Below are positions 37,701-48,434 of a DNA stretch of 64,000 nucleotides, piece after piece; within the stretch, counting starts at the first letter, position 1; every line of letters begins with the position of its first letter. Source of the DNA: Ananas comosus (Eukaryota > Streptophyta > Magnoliopsida > Poales > Bromeliaceae); NCBI RefSeq assembly GCF_001540865.1, contig NC_033627.1, positions 444,432-508,431 of the forward strand. Direction: 5' to 3'. The translations under genes and the position numbers were made by a program. Below the pieces are notes generated by a model that was not told the DNA's origin, did no database searches, and was given only the letters and a program-made list of their open reading frames with translations.

Positions 37701-38692
37701 TAACAGGTACTTACAGAAATCCGTGTAGCAACAAAGCCTGCCTTGACAAGAGGCAAATGCAATCCTCCTTTATGGACCCCAGATGTACTAGCTTGAAAGT
37801 GTCCAAAAGAACCTAAAAAATAAAAATTAAGTAGCTACACCAAGATATCGCTAAGGACAACATTGGTTGGCAACTTGGCATTGGCTCTGTACAAGCTAAA
37901 TACCTTTACTGCAAAAAGAACATATATAGCATACCCAATCCAACCTTTTTAAGCTACTGACTTATATGCTATGCAAAAACTTATAAACTTTCACGTGAAG
38001 TTGCTCCACCCATCCCCTTCTAAATTCGTACATTAATATTTACAAGATAAACATAATTCGAATACTTGTGAGTGTAAGAGCCACAAACTTGTTTTCTAGA
38101 TAAGCTCAATGCATTCAAACCTACTTATTTCAATCCGGTTTTGGCATATCCTTGTACCCTGTTCTTTATAAAAGACATCACAAATTGATTAATGTACTAC
38201 TTCAGGCGCCTCACGATAACATTACCAAATATTTCGGAAGACCCTATTCTAATTACATTAAAATTTGAATCCTACAAACTCTTCATATGAGAAACAACAT
38301 CAACACGTACACAATGTGATCAACTCTGTAAAAATAAATAAAAAAAATTAAGAAGGGGTCGCGATCGAACAAACCTGCTCCGTGGACGATGACGAAATTG
38401 TTATCAAAATCTACGGCACTGTGCTCTCCAAAGTCATCGACGCTCACCGGAAGAATTCGATCTCCGCTCCGCCTACTCCAATCCATGCTAATTCCCCTCG
38501 GCGGCGGCGAAGCACTTCCGATTGAGGACGACGCCATGGCCTCTCTCAGCTGAGCACAAACCGATCCAAGACTCTCCTCGTTTATGCTCTCCAACTCGTT
38601 CTTACGCGTGATCGCCGCCCCACCTGGATCATCAGAAACCCTAACAATGTCGTAAGATCGCAGAGCTCGGGATCTGAATCAGAGAGCGAGCG

Positions 38693-38743
<51 letters not shown>

Positions 38744-38837
38744 GCTTGACGATGCATCGCAGGGGCCTGCGCCCTTCGATTAGGGTTTCGCCCGAGGAAG
38801 AGGAGGCTGGATTCGGCTTCTTCCGCGCGTCGCCCAT
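34731..38837 (-). CDS. IPK: Isopentenyl phosphate kinase, 354 aa
   Basis: ATP-dependent kinase of the amino-acid kinase fold that turns isopentenyl or dimethylallyl monophosphate into the diphosphates, recycling isoprenoid precursors beside the mevalonate pathway. Twelve exons (minus): 38741-38837, 38375-38623, 37715-37812, 37544-37586, 37032-37093, 36868-36924, 35980-36015, 35767-35844, 35528-35594, 35340-35402, 34931-35034, 34731-34841. All are GT/AG and in phase for 354 residues, against about 332 in Arabidopsis. Motifs: CIVKLGGAAIT (phosphate loop), VIVHGAGSFGHFQ with the His-containing substrate loop, VATRISVTSLNLE, GMSPFACGWST, VLHGDAVLD, TILSGDVIIRHLA, FLTDVLGVYDRPP, AHDTTGGMETKISEA and EDWLGTVIR at the end. 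The C-terminus has about seven extra residues (HAPLSA). The exon 1 donor GT is the start of a (CT)n microsatellite. The start ATG gives an N-terminus MGDARKKPNPASSSSG. Confidence 0.95.
38691..38739. repeat. (GA)n/(CT)n microsatellite abutting the IPK exon 1 splice donor
   Basis: About 49 bases of nearly pure GA on the plus strand. On the gene strand the intron begins GTCTCTCTCT immediately after CTCG, so the tract forms the 5' end of intron 1, only about 115 bases long. Confidence 0.9.
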
Positions 38838-38901
38838 GGAGCTCTCCTTGTCGTTGACGGGGATTTGGGGATCGGAAGCGGTGACGAAGAGTAAGCGAAG
38901 A

Positions 38902-38921
38902 GTTTATATATATTCGATTGG
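38902..38921 (-). promoter_or_regulatory. CCAAT and TATA elements of the IPK gene
   Basis: On the minus strand CCAAT (38917-38921) is followed by AATATATATAAAC. The ATG lies about 65 bases downstream. Confidence 0.5.
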
Positions 38922-39859
38922 TGAGGGACGCGGAACGTCGGATACGTTGAATCTGTACCGTCCGTTTACCGGATCGGACCTCTCTTCTGTAACAGTGATC
39001 CGAATCCGAAGCAATGAACAAGTACGTACTGCTATTTTGATTGATGGAGGGCCGTTGGATCGATGGCTCCATTTGTTGACTAAGCAATTAACGTGACAAT
39101 TAACAGTGCCTAATTCTTTTCCTATTGTCCGAGCAGGGAGAGCCTTAATCCATAATTATTTCAAACTCAGAGCAGTGCACGCGCTACGAATTCGAAATAC
39201 CTATTTTATTTTTTCTGAGAATGTGTAGCACAATTTTGGTCACAAGTAGGATGTTCAAATACTGATATAAAAGGTTGAGAGTTAACTCGATCTTGAATAG
39301 ACAGCAAAATTATTCTACTTTATATGATGTGATATTAATCTAATAATCCATCATAAAGGGAGCCGTTTTTGTTGTTGGATTTGTCTTTCTTGTGCCGATT
39401 CATCTATTGCATCACCTTTGATGAAAAAAATAAGTTTTTTTTTAAAAAAAATAAATGGTTTGACAAATAAATATGCAAACCATATATACTGTCTTGCTCG
39501 GACCAATGTCATACTACTATGTTAAAAATATATTGTTGTCTTTTTTTTTTTCCTTTTTTAACTGCAACTACTCTATTTACATTGCGATTTGTGATTAAAG
39601 ATATTTTCCGTCATTTGTATTGCAATACAATTTAAATAGGTCTACATCTTTGTATTGAGTCTAGAAATGATCCCGTCCTCATCAATGCCACAAAGTTGGA
39701 GGAAATAAACAAACATGAGCACTAAAGCCGCCCGTCAATAAAACCAAAAATAGCAAAAAAGTGATGTAGTTAGAGGATCGATAGAGAAGAGGATAGAAGT
39801 GCAGGGGAAACGGATTAGAAGAATATAATTAGGCACCATATGGGATTGGAGTACATAAC

Positions 39860-39898
<39 letters not shown>

Positions 39899-40295
39899 AT
39901 GTACTACAACAAAGATACTTACAATTTTTTATGGACTTAGTAAATAACAAGATTGACAATAGAAAAATGTGAGACAAAGCTAGCTGTGATACTAAGTCTT
40001 ACATATTCATAGCTTTTTTATTTTTTATTTTCTATTTTCGTTCTATCATTTTTATTTATATTATGAAACTTGGCCAACCATCAAATTAAAATTTTATAAA
40101 CCAAATTTACAGAAATTTGTGGAGCACGGGATCCGCATTTTATGCATGAGTGGTTGGAAAAGCAATACGCATTCTCTAGAGCTACTTGCTTAAATGCCCG
40201 GAAATTAATGCAAATTTTCTTGTGTCATATCATCACCTCCAATGTAATGGGAGAGTTGGAGACCTTCCATTGACCTTGCAATCACAGTATACTCC

Positions 40296-40511
40296 TACGA
40301 GTATAAATTTTTTTATACTCACAAATTTTTTACCGTTAAATTTATTTTTTTAATTATTTTCATCCGTTGAATCGTACTGTTCAATCAATAACCCACTCAA
40401 TCTTAGAGGACCATTATCATCCTAACCATACATTTCTTCATCCAACGACTAAAACTTATAATTACAAAAAGATTTATTTATACTTTTAAGAGTATAGTAG
40501 CTAACTCTAGC
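40296..40511 (-). mobile_element. MITE family A, copy 8 (reverse, isolated)
   Basis: The core has AATAACCCACTCAATCTTAG, CCATTATCATCCTAACCATA and CATCCAACGACTAAAA, the reversed family motifs. The ends are GAGTATAAATTTTTTTATAC and TTTTAAGAGTATAGTAGCTA. It shows that the family is not confined to the 15-17 kb cluster. Confidence 0.6.
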
Positions 40512-40835
40512 CATATTATATATAGAGTTGGACTACTATAAATCCTTAATAGGGTTAAATAGTTTGGGTTAGTTAAGTAGCTTAGACCCAACCACCACAA
40601 CCAACTTGTCCAACTAAATCACTTGTCTTGGGATTAAGTTTGTTATTGTTGTATTTTTCTTTGCCTTTTCTCCCTCTTTCATATGGCTTACACGTGTTAA
40701 AGTTTTACATGTAGTAGAACTCGTAACGACCTTTGAATTTGAATGAGAGACGTTTATATGTACCCACTACCCACTCTAAATATTGTGGATGGAGATTTGA
40801 GCAAAAGATATATTGATGCTGGTTGCTCGGGAGTG

Positions 40836-41004
40836 TTTTTTTTTTTTCTTTTTTTTTTTGAGAGAGATAGGTAACACGCTATCCGCTTCGTTTTATTTCA
40901 TTTAGAAATAAACTTAGCTGAAAATGTGAATCAATTAGGATTCGAACTTGGTTTTCGGGTACCAACCACGAAGCCCTTTGCCACTTGCTCTAGAAACAGT
41001 CGAT
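40836..41004 (-). mobile_element. SINE family S copy with poly-T/A tail and 10-bp target duplication
   Basis: A T-rich tail, then GAGAGATAGGTAACACGC, through GGATTCGAACTTGG (reversed B-box) to GCCACTTGCTCTAG. GGGAGTGTTT stands at 40829-40838 and again at 41005-41014, a direct repeat fitting target-primed retroposition. Confidence 0.75.
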
Positions 41005-42365
41005 GGGAGTGTTTCTTTCAAAGCATGTATACACTACTTACTAATTAATGAAACAAAAGCGAGAGAAAAAAAAAAAAGAGAAAAACGAATAAAGATTTCC
41101 ACGTGCTAAAGCCTTAATAAAGGCCTAAAGCTTAAATAAGCTTGGAGATGTAGAAAAGATGCACGTGCTAAAGTTACATTGATGGTTTCCTTGTCTAACT
41201 TTCTTACGACTAATTAATCAGCAGGTATAACACACACACACACAAAAAAAAAAACACTATGAGACACAATTAATAAAAGTAATAATGTATGGGGACCCTC
41301 CAACAATAGGTCACTTTAATTAAAATAGCTCCATAAACTTTAATTTCTTTTTGTTTTATTAACATTCTTCAAACTTTTGTTTTAAGTTATTCGCTTCAAG
41401 TAAACTGCGAATTCTACCTAATTTAATGGCAATTTTGTAAAATTTGACATCTTTTTTTTGTCCTTTTAGTCATCGAGAATGTTAATTTCATTAATGAATA
41501 ATGGCCAATAATTAATAAAGTTGTCGATCCTAATAAAATGTGTCAGTCTCGTGAGAAGAATAAGAGTTATTAATCAAAAAATTCAAGTTGGGGAGTCTAA
41601 TTCAAAATGAGCTAGTTGAGGAAATCTCCTTGCAATTTTTTTCTGCAAGTATAAAATTAGTCAGCAAAATGCAAACTCAACACAATGATACTGTTGTTTT
41701 GAAGTATCAAAGAACATATTCCATTATAGATATAGGTTTGGATACGCAATAAGTTTGATGTGAGAGTAAATTCATGCAGAAACTAAATCCCCCACTACAA
41801 AAAGAGAACTAATTAACTAGGAATATCATGCAAATCTTGTAGACACTAGCTCGTAGGATCAACCGGCAAACAATATACTCTACATTAAGTAATCTCTTGT
41901 TCTATCCTTTTTGGAGAATATGTTGACTCATGTATATAAATGCTCCGAATCCATATATATGCAATTGTATTGACACTTCTCATAAAATTTGTTCTATACA
42001 ACTTTTGTTGACAATCATCTGAATATATAGGCTAGACAAATTCGTTGAAGTAGTCAAATATTGATATTCAATTATATGATTGTAAAAATACGAAGTACAT
42101 CATTTTCTAGTTTCTAATTTTATTGCATGATCTTCTAGAGGAAGGGGAAAAGAGAGACAATAAAAATGATTTTGAAGAGAAAATTTCATCAATTTGTGTA
42201 TTTCTTTTTCAGATGGAAAAGCCAACAAGGACCTACCAATACATTTTGGTTTTGTGGTCTTTATAATATGCTGTGCCCACATGGACCCAACCTTAATCAA
42301 TTAGTGGGTTTCAAGTAGTCCATATTCCCCACTGATGAGTGGAGATTAAATTCGTATCTCCCATT

Positions 42366-42407
<42 letters not shown>

Positions 42408-43210
42408 CCTCCCACCATGCCTCAGCTCACAAAAGCGCTACAAGAACACAAGGAAGATAAACTATAAAAAGACTACTTACAATAGTCCACTATCTTCTGT
42501 TTATCACACAAAAGTTTATTCTTTTTAGCACATATTGTAAACAACAGAACATTTTTAATATAAGTTTTTAGCAAATTTGCACTGCATAATTATTTATTGC
42601 TCTTAATAACACTTATTTTTTGTATTCTCCAATACTGTAAGAGTTGAATTTCATTACAGTACCTTAGAAATGAAATTTGAAATTCAGAACCAACTCTTAA
42701 AATAAAACTAAATAAGATTCTTCATCTCCTAAATTTAAATTCACATGAGGACTTGAACCTTCGACCTTACAGTCGGCACTCAGTCATCTAACCACACACA
42801 ATGTTATAATTCAATAAGAGTAATATTACTAGTATATTTCAAAATATGTATATATCTCATATCTTATCTATTAAATGAGTAGGATCTTAATATTTATCAT
42901 CATACGCGCGATGTGGTATGTAAGTAGCATTTCTTAACAACAAAAGAGGTGGGCTTGGGCTGGGGCTGCTTAAAATATCCAACGGCTACGTTGTTTTTAT
43001 TTTTTTTGTTTTGTTGTTTATTTTATTTTAGTTTAGTTTCTCCCTCCTAAATCAGTCCTAAATCGTAATACGTACGGGGGGGAATGGCTCAACCATTCCC
43101 GCGGAGAACCCGGAGTCGTGGATTCGTTGCCAAGTCTCCCACTCCTCAAAAGCGCTCCCCACCCCTCCCTCCTCCGCCTCTCTCGCATATTACATCGTAT
43201 GTATATAGGG

Positions 43211-43241
43211 AGAGGGAGAGAGAGAGAGAGAGAGAGAGAGA
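43211..43241. repeat. (GA)n microsatellite upstream of the kinase gene
   Basis: Follows a TATATAGGG stretch and precedes the ATG by about 275 bases. It may lie in the 5'UTR or core promoter. Confidence 0.8.
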
Positions 43242-43515
43242 ACACACTCATCATCATCATCATCATCACAAGGTGTGGACGAAGCACAAAAGTAAAAGCC
43301 ATTAATCATTTATTCTTAAAAAAAAAACTAAAAATCGTACCTTTTTGCTATATTTGGGGAAGTAGAGGTTAGAGGAGGAGGTAGAGGCTCCATCCCTCTC
43401 CCCCCTCCCCTCATTCTCCCTATCTCCTCCTCACCCTCCTCTCTCTTCGTCCCCCCTTCGTCTTCTTCTTCTTCTCCGCCGATCTCCCTCTGATGGTGCC
43501 ACGTAAGCCCTAGGA

Positions 43516-46500
43516 ATGGGGTGCGTGGCGTCGAAGAAGGAGGCGCCGGTGACCCCTGCGGCGATCGACTCGTCGGGCCCGTCGGGGGAGATCGTCGCCG
43601 AGTCGGGGTCGCTGTGGAATCGGCCGCCGAGGATCGGGAACGACGAGTCGTTCGGGGATCGGCGGAGCGAGTCGGGCGAGTCGGGGAAGGTGAGCTCGAA
43701 TGGGGCGAGCTCCACGAGCTTCAGGCTCAGGAACCTGCACAAGTATTTAGAGGGGGAGCAGCTCGCGGCGGGATGGCCCGGGTGGCTCACCGCGGTGGCC
43801 GGGGAGGCGATTCGGGGTTGGGTCCCGCTTAAAGCCGACTCCTTTGAGAAATTGGAGAAGGTAATTGAGAGAGGAAATTAAAAAAAAAAAAAAAAAAAAC
43901 AACAACAATAACAAAATGTTTAATTTGAATTGAATTGCTTGTTTAATTTAAAATATTTTGAGAATCTTTTGTTGAAATGGTCACGTAAGGAATTGAGGAA
44001 TCAAAGAGAATTGGATGTCAACAACCCAGAGAAAGTAAAATTTTGTAAGAATTTTTACGAAAACACTGACGAGTGCTTTTGATTTTTTTGCCATTTTAAT
44101 GCTTTATTCAATTCAATGTAAAATGCATGATCTCCGACTGGATCTTTATTGACGTTGAATGTGTTTGCAGATCGGGCAAGGCACCTACAGTAGTGTGTTC
44201 AGGGCACGGGAGCTCGACACGGGGAGAATTGTAGCCCTAAAGAAGGTCCGGTTTGATAATTTCGAGCCAGGGAGCGTCCGGTTCATGGCGAGAGAAATTC
44301 AGATCCTACGCAGGCTCGATCACCCAAACATCGTCAAGTTGGAGGGGCTGATAACTTCTCGGTTATCATGCAGCATATATCTTGTTTTCGAATATATGGA
44401 ACATGATCTTGCCGGATTGTCCTCTTCACCTGACATCAAATTCAGCGAGCCTCAGGTTCATTTCGTTTCCAATTTGCAAAAAAAAACAAGGGAAAAAAAA
44501 AAATTGTTGATCAAAACCCAAATTCGAAGAAAAGAGAAACTCTCTTTTCTTTGGTCGTAAATGAACTGAATTTTGTATGGATATGTTGTAGATCAAGTGC
44601 TATATGCACCAGTTACTATCCGGGCTCGAGCATTGCCATTCAAGAGGGGTCATGCATCGAGACATCAAATGCGCTAACTTGCTAGTTAACAATGAGGGGA
44701 TCTTGAAAATGGCGGATTTCGGTTTAGCAAACTGCTTCACTCTGGGCCAAAAGCAGCCGTTGACTAGTCGGGTAGTGACGCTGTGGTATCGTCCACCTGA
44801 GCTTCTTTTTGGTTCGACTGATTATCAAGCATCTGTCGACTTGTGGAGTGTCGGCTGCGTATTCGCTGAGATGTTCGTCGGGAAACCTATTTTGCAAGGA
44901 AGGACTGAGGTGATGATCACTTAAATTAAGTGCTTTTCTGATTTGTATCGCATAAAATATCTTACTTCAGTGTCAAACGATTTTATTCAAAGGAATTATT
45001 TTCTTCCTGTTTGCAGATTGAACAAATCCATAAGATCTTTAAGCTCTGTGGATCTCCACCAGATGAATATTGGAGGAAGTCGAAGCTGTCCTATGCGGCA
45101 GTTTTCAAACCCCAACAGCGGTATGAAAATTGCCTTAGAGAAACATTCAAATTTTTACCCGAATGTGCCTTCGGTTTACTACGATCTCTTCTCTCTGTCG
45201 AGCCTTACAAGCGAGGCACAGCATCAACTGCTCTCACCTCTGAGGTAACCATGCCATGCAAGTATTAGATTTTCTTTTTTTTCGTTTTTATCATGGATTC
45301 CCCAACCTTATAATTCTATCTCTCCTACTGATTTTTCGTCTTACTACAAATGTATTCATATCCATAGAATTTGCTTCTATAACAATCAGTAAATTGTTGT
45401 ATAACGTTTTACTCGCCTTCTGATTTTGTTACTAATTCCAAAGCAAGGTATATTTTAATACGTAAATTGCATTCATTCTTGTTCAGTACTTCACAACAAA
45501 GCCATATGCATTGGACCCATCGAGCTTGCCGAAATATCCACCTAACAAGGAGATTGACGCAAAAGTCCGTGAGGAGGCACAGAGGTGAATTTGAATTGTC
45601 TGTCTTACTATGCGCCGACTGCCTTCCAACTTAGACCTACAGTTTGCTTCTTGATTTTAACAAAGAGCTCACAAATTATTCATCCTACCATTAAGTAGCC
45701 AGATGTTTTTATTTGTAGTATTTCATTAAGCATCCTTACAGCTGGTGATGTTTAAACAAAATTATTCGCAGATTTTATTTGGTTTATCCTGTTATTTTTC
45801 AGGAGAAGGGTTAGCAGTAGACCTCAAGGCCCAGAAGAAGCTAGAAGACCTTCAAGAACATTTAGAACTTCACATGAACAACATAGATCGAGTCATAAAG
45901 TATCTCATCAAGAGGTCTCTCTCTCTCTGTCTCTCTCTATTTCTTTTGCACATAATGAAAAGAACAAAAATGTTATCTTCTCACAGGAGTCTACTCATGA
46001 AGATGGTAAGATTGCTGCCAGGAGAGATCATCATAAAGTAAATGGTGAAACAAGACTATTTGTAGATCTGCAGCCTCTGCCAACAATCAATCCTCACGAT
46101 GGGACCCGATCTGTGAAGCAACTCTCTCAAGAAGACAATCCTTTCTCCGGCCCTTTACAAATCTCCGCCTCTACTGGCTTTGCATGGGCAACAAAGAAGC
46201 CAAAAGAAGAGCTATCCTGTGCCAAACCTCAAATCAGAGTCAGCTCGAGAAAGCACGCGACTGCAGTAGAACCGTTGAGTGTTTCACAAGCTGAAGATAA
46301 TACCACCAACATGAAGGGACAACCAAATGGGACTGTTAGAAATGCTGCTTTTGCTGGTTCAAAAAGCTCCAAGTCATATGAGGTTGCAAAGGAAGCGATG
46401 ATGAAGCAGTGGGCACAAGTCGAAGTTCCAGATCCATTCGATTCTTCCAATGCTTACAGATGTAGGGATTCATCGGAAGAAAAGTATAAGAGAGATACCG

Positions 46501-46893
46501 TATCTTTCAAGAGTGGCATTCTGGTACTGGTTTAATCAATCTATCAATTTTGCGTTCCTTCATAGTTATGATTCCATTACTAATCATGAACTTTTGGGCG
46601 ATTCTAGAGTTACAAAAATCAGGAGGACAGAGTTGAGTTCTCAGGGCCTCTACTGTCTCAATCTTGTAAGGTTGATGAGCTTCTACAGAAGCATGAACGG
46701 CAGATCCGTCAGGCTGTTCGAAGATCATGGTTCCAAAAAGGTTAAAGAAAAACCTGCTGTTAAATGTTGTACCACATTAGTATGTTTTATATTTGCTAAT
46801 CATGCATTGGTTCTAAATCATCTGCTAAGAATCACAATTTCATCCAAATATAACATGCTGTTAATCTGATTATTGAATGCAGGGAGAAAGTGA
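43516..46893 (+). CDS. CDK-like Ser/Thr protein kinase with N-myristoylation motif (CRK/At1g54610 type), 688 aa
   Basis: Nine exons: 43516-43860, 44171-44455, 44592-44909, 45017-45244, 45487-45584, 45803-45914, 45987-46523, 46608-46740, 46883-46893. They join in phase into 688 residues. MGCVASKK is a myristoylation plus palmitoylation signal, suggesting plasma-membrane attachment. The kinase domain spans about 116-400: IGQGTYSSVF (P-loop), VALKKVRF (catalytic Lys), HRDIKCANLL (catalytic Asp), DFGLA, and TSRVVTLWYRPPELLFG. The loop reads KCAN where this clade usually has KGSN. A basic Ser/Arg-rich tail follows (about 430-680), with AKEAMMKQWAQVEVPDPFD and a final helix LLQKHERQIRQAVRRSW. No cyclin box or other domain is seen; substrates are unknown. 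The last acceptor is ambiguous: AG at 46881-46882 gives the end GRK, while AG at 46885-46886 gives a 716-residue form ending at 46981. Confidence 0.9.
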
Positions 46894-48055
46894 GGACAAT
46901 GAAAAGGCCATGGGCAATCCATCTCCTACTAACCGAAACAGCTGGCACGAGAAGCACCGAGGGCAAAACTTGGAACTCTAGGGAGAAGCACTGATAGATT
47001 TCTAACATCTGAATGAGGAAGGAAATGTTTTGCAAGTGATGGATAAAATTTGAGGAATCAATACTACTCACCAGTCTTTCAACTTTCTTGCTGCTCATCG
47101 ATTGTAGTGACTTCTCCAGGGGTACTAAAAATGTCTAGATGTCGGTAAGCTCCAATGGCTTAAAAGAAAGCCAAGCTACTGTATAAATTTATTTGTAGAG
47201 TTGTAAACACTACCTTTTGTCCTGACATCTTCTCATTTCTGTTAATTACTAATATCTGTTAGTATGACATCGATGACTTGTAAATTTTCATGATTACATT
47301 TGAATTATCAATATTGAAATGATGTTGAGCTTTCTACAATTGGTAAAATGCACCAGGGGTTTCAACATTTTAATGAAGTTTCAATCTGAGCCCTCACTTT
47401 TCAGTTCTTCTTGCACTCTTTGCAATGTTGCCCTTTCTGTTGAATTCTATCTCACAGAATTATACAAACAAAAACCACATAACCACCATCCAAGAAAAAG
47501 CAAGCCAAGCAAGCCGCCCACTATTTGGTCGATTTTTTTTACTGAAGGAATGTGATGGAAAGGGTAAGATTGCACTGGAACAGATTAGAAATTTAAAAAG
47601 ATAATGATCAAAATAAAATTACTCTAAGCATGCTTTGATGTACAACCTCTATGTTTTGTGGCAATGTAGGTATGATTGTATGAACACCCATGTGACTCCT
47701 CAGCAAATAGGCTCTTGAATGCCCAAGAAACATATATATCAGGTGTTTATACAGGGGGAGCTGTAAGTTGATTTTAGGGTTTTAGAAAAAAATAGCTGTA
47801 GTTAGATATGGTGCAGGGAAGAATCTGCTTCTCCGAATCTGTAAAAGCAAATTTCCCTTAAATCAATGACCACCATACATATTTATCAGGTGTTTACACA
47901 GATAGAGGAGCTCGGCTTCAGTACCCCCTCTTTCTCTCTCTATTTTTCCATTCCTTCCTCCATGACCACCTAGTCTTCAGGAGCCAGCAAGCATAAAAGA
48001 AGCTTCAACCATCATTATTCTTGAGAACCTAAGGCTTCTAAAACGGTCTTGAAAT
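46894..48055. other. Convergent spacer between the kinase and EDR2_C genes
   Basis: 1.2 kb of 3'UTR and spacer. The stretch to 46981 is coding only if the alternative last acceptor of the kinase gene is used. No repeat family or extra gene recognised. Confidence 0.5.
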
Positions 48056-48388
48056 TTAAGCTCTTTCTTGTAAGTCATCGTCGAGTGCCATGAGTGTTGG
48101 TATCTGCCCATGATCGATGAAGTCGATCTTGTTCAACCTCACACAACACAGCATATGCTCTGGAAGCTCCTCCTGCTTTTGTGCCTGTTACAAACATCTA
48201 ATATATTAGCTAAGGTGGTCGGAAAAAAATTATGTTCAGAAAAGCAGAGACATTCAATTGAATACATTATGAAATTTTGGATGGTTAGCGAATAGATAGA
48301 GTGATAGATTCGAATTTGCACCAGATGCATCAGCGGCTAGCAAAGTCAATGCATAACAACAAGTAGCCATTTCCAAATAAAACAACAG

Positions 48389-48434
<46 letters not shown>

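Larger units (their letters stand above)
38838..43515. other. Divergent spacer between IPK and CDK-like kinase genes
   Basis: 4.7 kb with promoter regions at both ends. Between them are (CT)n tracts at about 39861-39896 and 42369-42401, one MITE family A copy and one SINE. A tRNA-like fragment lies at about 42725-42800 (minus). Near 43207-43241 a (GA)n tract and a (CAT)n run precede the kinase gene, and about 43370-43500 is a pyrimidine-rich leader. No coding gene supported. Confidence 0.55.

Noticed and set aside
38641..39096. Open frames across the IPK first exon and its GA repeat, both strands
   Set aside because: They translate the microsatellite (SLSLSL) and are out of frame with the conserved IPK N-terminus.
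43033..43372. Frames over the GA/CAT repeats upstream of the kinase
   Set aside because: They consist of RERERE/HHHHH repeats from microsatellites, and the kinase starts at the MGCVASKK ATG further down.
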